A DNA stretch of 6,644 nt, from contig JAYEHJ010000102.1 in the NCBI GenBank assembly GCA_034659435.1, positions 1 through 6,644 of the forward strand, written 5' to 3'. How positions within the stretch are numbered: position 1 is the stretch's first letter; each line of letters begins with the position of its first letter. A program made the position numbers and the translations under genes. Of this stretch, positions 5,147-6,644 are shown one piece after another. This DNA comes from JAGLYP01 sp034659435. GTDB taxonomy: Bacteria; Patescibacteriota; Patescibacteriia; Patescibacteriales; UBA12075. The notes under the pieces were generated by a model. The model was not told where the DNA came from and did not search any database. It saw only the letters and a list, made by a program, of their open reading frames with translations.

Positions 5147-6526
5147 ATGTTTAACGCACGCAAAATTACTTTAAAAAAATTAACAGAATATTGTTTGTAT
5201 TTATTGGTTTTTTTATTGCCTCTGCAAACACGCTGGATTATACATGCCGGCGAGTTGAATGGCGGATATTTTGAATATGGAACAATTAGCCTATACGCGA
5301 CAGATGTTATTTTGTTGGCAGCTTTGTTGTTGTTTGCGATTGATTTATTTAAAAATAAAAAAATTCAAAATTACTCGTCAAGCGAATACAGGCATAAATC
5401 CAAAATCATAAATCCGCCGGTTATCCTCGCTTGTCTGGAATTAACCGTATTTATTTCCTGCTGTTTCGCTGATAACAAGCTAATCGCTTTTTACAAGTAC
5501 GCGTGGTTTCTTTTGGGAATTGGATTTTTCTTTTTAATTATAAAAGCAAAATATAGCCGTTTAAAATTGTTGTTTGGTTTTTTCTTGGGAGTTTTTGCCT
5601 CCGCCTCTTTGGGAATTTGGCAATTTTTAAATCAAAGCAGTTTTGCGAATAAATGGCTCGGACTTGCAAAACATGATCCGTCAGTGCCTGGCGCTTCAGT
5701 AGTGGAAGCAATCGGCAATTTGGGCTTTGGCGAGCGCTGGCTCCGCGCTTACGGTACGCTCGATCATCCGAACATGCTGGGGGGCTTGCTTGCGCTGGGA
5801 GCGATAATCGCAGTTCTTACGATGTTACATTTAAAAAAAACAGAGCGCGAAAAGACCGTTGCCGGTTATAAATATATTATTCTTACTTATTACTTCTTAT
5901 TTCTTACTTCTTTTTTTGCTTTATTCTTTACTTTCTCCCGCGCAGCCTGGCTGGCTTTTGTTGTTGGTTTATTTGCTGTTTTGATTATTGCTTTAATAAA
6001 AAAAGACCGCTTCGGACAGATACAAATATTAAAAATAATTTTAGTTTGCGGAATTTCTATTTTTATTTTATTTACAAATTTTCAAAATTTAGTTTTGGTT
6101 CGCGTAAGGGAGGGGAGCCGTTTAGAGCAAAAATCAAATATTGAAAGATTGGAATCAAATAAGACGGCTGTTAATATATTTAAGAATAATTGGCTTATTG
6201 GCGTTGGGATGGGTAATTATACAACTGAGTTAGCAAAAATAAACCCCGACCACCCCGCTTATTTTTATCAGCCAACGCATAATGTTTATTTATTAATCGC
6301 CGCCGAGATTGGAATATTCGGCATTGCTTTGTTTTTATATTTAATATTTAATTTTGTACATTATATATTAAAATCCAAAGACATTAATAAAATAACATTA
6401 ATTATTTCTTTAATTATTTTATTAACATTTGATCACTGGCTTTGGAGCCTTCATTTCGGCGTTTTATTTTTATTTTTTATTTTTGGAATTGTTTGTCCTA
6501 TTGGCAGAGAAAAAGAAAGAGGCTAA
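5147..6526 (+). CDS. O-antigen ligase/polymerase family membrane protein (Wzy_C, WaaL-like)
   Basis: This 459-residue protein has about 12 hydrophobic segments (roughly 12-27, 48-67, 91-108, 118-133, 139-160, 207-228, 243-263, 266-287, 294-312, 380-405, 414-432, 434-451). A hydrophilic loop at 313-379 precedes the tenth. Family-like motifs are YGTLDHPNMLGG (202-213), FTFSRAAWLAF (261-271), the R/E-rich start of the loop, NNWLIGVGMGNY (347-358) and QPTHNVYLLIAAEIGIFG (375-392), the last holding the conserved His. Such proteins join or polymerise lipid-linked glycans on the outer face of the cytoplasmic membrane. Ligase and polymerase cannot be told apart here. No glycosyltransferase or flippase lies beside it, and it has its own promoter and terminator, so it is probably a single-gene unit. 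The ATG at 5147 has only an A-rich upstream region and no Shine-Dalgarno. Confidence 0.88.
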   Translation: MFNARKITLKKLTEYCLYLLVFLLPLQTRWIIHAGELNGGYFEYGTISLYATDVILLAALLLFAIDLFKNKKIQNYSSSEYRHKSKIINPPVILACLELTVFISCCFADNKLIAFYKYAWFLLGIGFFFLIIKAKYSRLKLLFGFFLGVFASASLGIWQFLNQSSFANKWLGLAKHDPSVPGASVVEAIGNLGFGERWLRAYGTLDHPNMLGGLLALGAIIAVLTMLHLKKTEREKTVAGYKYIILTYYFLFLTSFFALFFTFSRAAWLAFVVGLFAVLIIALIKKDRFGQIQILKIILVCGISIFILFTNFQNLVLVRVREGSRLEQKSNIERLESNKTAVNIFKNNWLIGVGMGNYTTELAKINPDHPAYFYQPTHNVYLLIAAEIGIFGIALFLYLIFNFVHYILKSKDINKITLIISLIILLTFDHWLWSLHFGVLFLFFIFGIVCPIGREKERG

Positions 6527-6555
6527 ATCGCAAAAATTTAATTTTTTTTAAAAAT

Positions 6556-6585
6556 ATACAACAAAATTATTTGTTGTATTTTTTT
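6556..6585 (+). terminator. Rho-independent terminator of the ligase gene
   Basis: A 10-bp perfect stem, ATACAACAAA (6556-6565) with TTTGTTGTAT (6570-6579), closes a 4-nt ATTA loop and runs straight into six T residues (6580-6585). Confidence 0.88.
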
Positions 6586-6625
6586 GTTTGAATATACTAA
6601 TATAAAATAAAAAATAAGATAAATT

Positions 6626-6631
6626 TTGACA
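6626..6631 (+). promoter_or_regulatory. Possible -35 box of a downstream gene
   Basis: A perfect TTGACA sits 14 nt from the window end. A matching -10 would lie just outside, near 6649, so this cannot be confirmed. Apart from the terminator and this box, nothing else was seen in 6527-6644. Confidence 0.25.
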
Positions 6632-6644
6632 ATAGATAGTTATT

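Overview
This AT-rich window most resembles a Candidate Phyla Radiation (Patescibacteria, Parcubacteria-like) chromosome. The pointers are A/T-biased codons, very short or A-rich start regions with a clear Shine-Dalgarno only at rpsO, a NYN-domain gene beside rpsO, a minimal cold-shock protein, and a C-terminally anchored Ig-repeat surface protein. The lineage is an inference from style and gene order, since no 16S rRNA or marker search was possible. UGA acts as an ordinary stop (end of pnp, directly before a terminator), which argues against the UGA=Gly code of Gracilibacteria/Absconditabacteria.

Layout. (1) Positions 1-965 hold the 3' part of a surface protein with two tandem Ig-like repeats, an acidic linker and one C-terminal membrane segment; a strong hairpin terminator follows. 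(2) Positions 1112-4509 hold an RNA-metabolism cluster on the + strand: promoter, structured leader, rpsO (S15 with an unusual charged C-terminal extension), a NYN/LabA-type putative ribonuclease, and pnp (polynucleotide phosphorylase with a charged insertion and a Gly/Asn/Arg-rich tail). (3) A bidirectional terminator at 4526-4560 separates pnp from a convergent minus-strand unit: a good sigma70-type promoter (4980-5008), tRNA-Glu(TTC), then a 65-residue cold-shock protein. (4) Positions 5054-6526 hold a separate + strand gene for a Wzy/WaaL-type (O-antigen ligase family) membrane protein with its own promoter, two abutting palindromes in its leader, and a terminator at 6556-6585. The window ends in a possible -35 box of the next gene.

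How it fits together. S15, PNPase, the NYN protein and the cold-shock protein all act on RNA: translation, 3'-5' decay, probable endonucleolytic cleavage, and RNA chaperoning. Grouping rpsO and pnp is ancient and common in bacteria; the NYN gene between them is the least characterised member and the best candidate for new biology. The two flanking membrane-associated genes (Ig-repeat protein, glycan ligase/polymerase) belong to the cell surface and look unrelated to the RNA cluster.

I found no defence system, CRISPR array, insertion sequence or integrated element. The most interesting signals are the possible S15-responsive leader, the rpsO-NYN-pnp arrangement, and the tRNA-Glu/csp transcript with two mutually exclusive leader stems.
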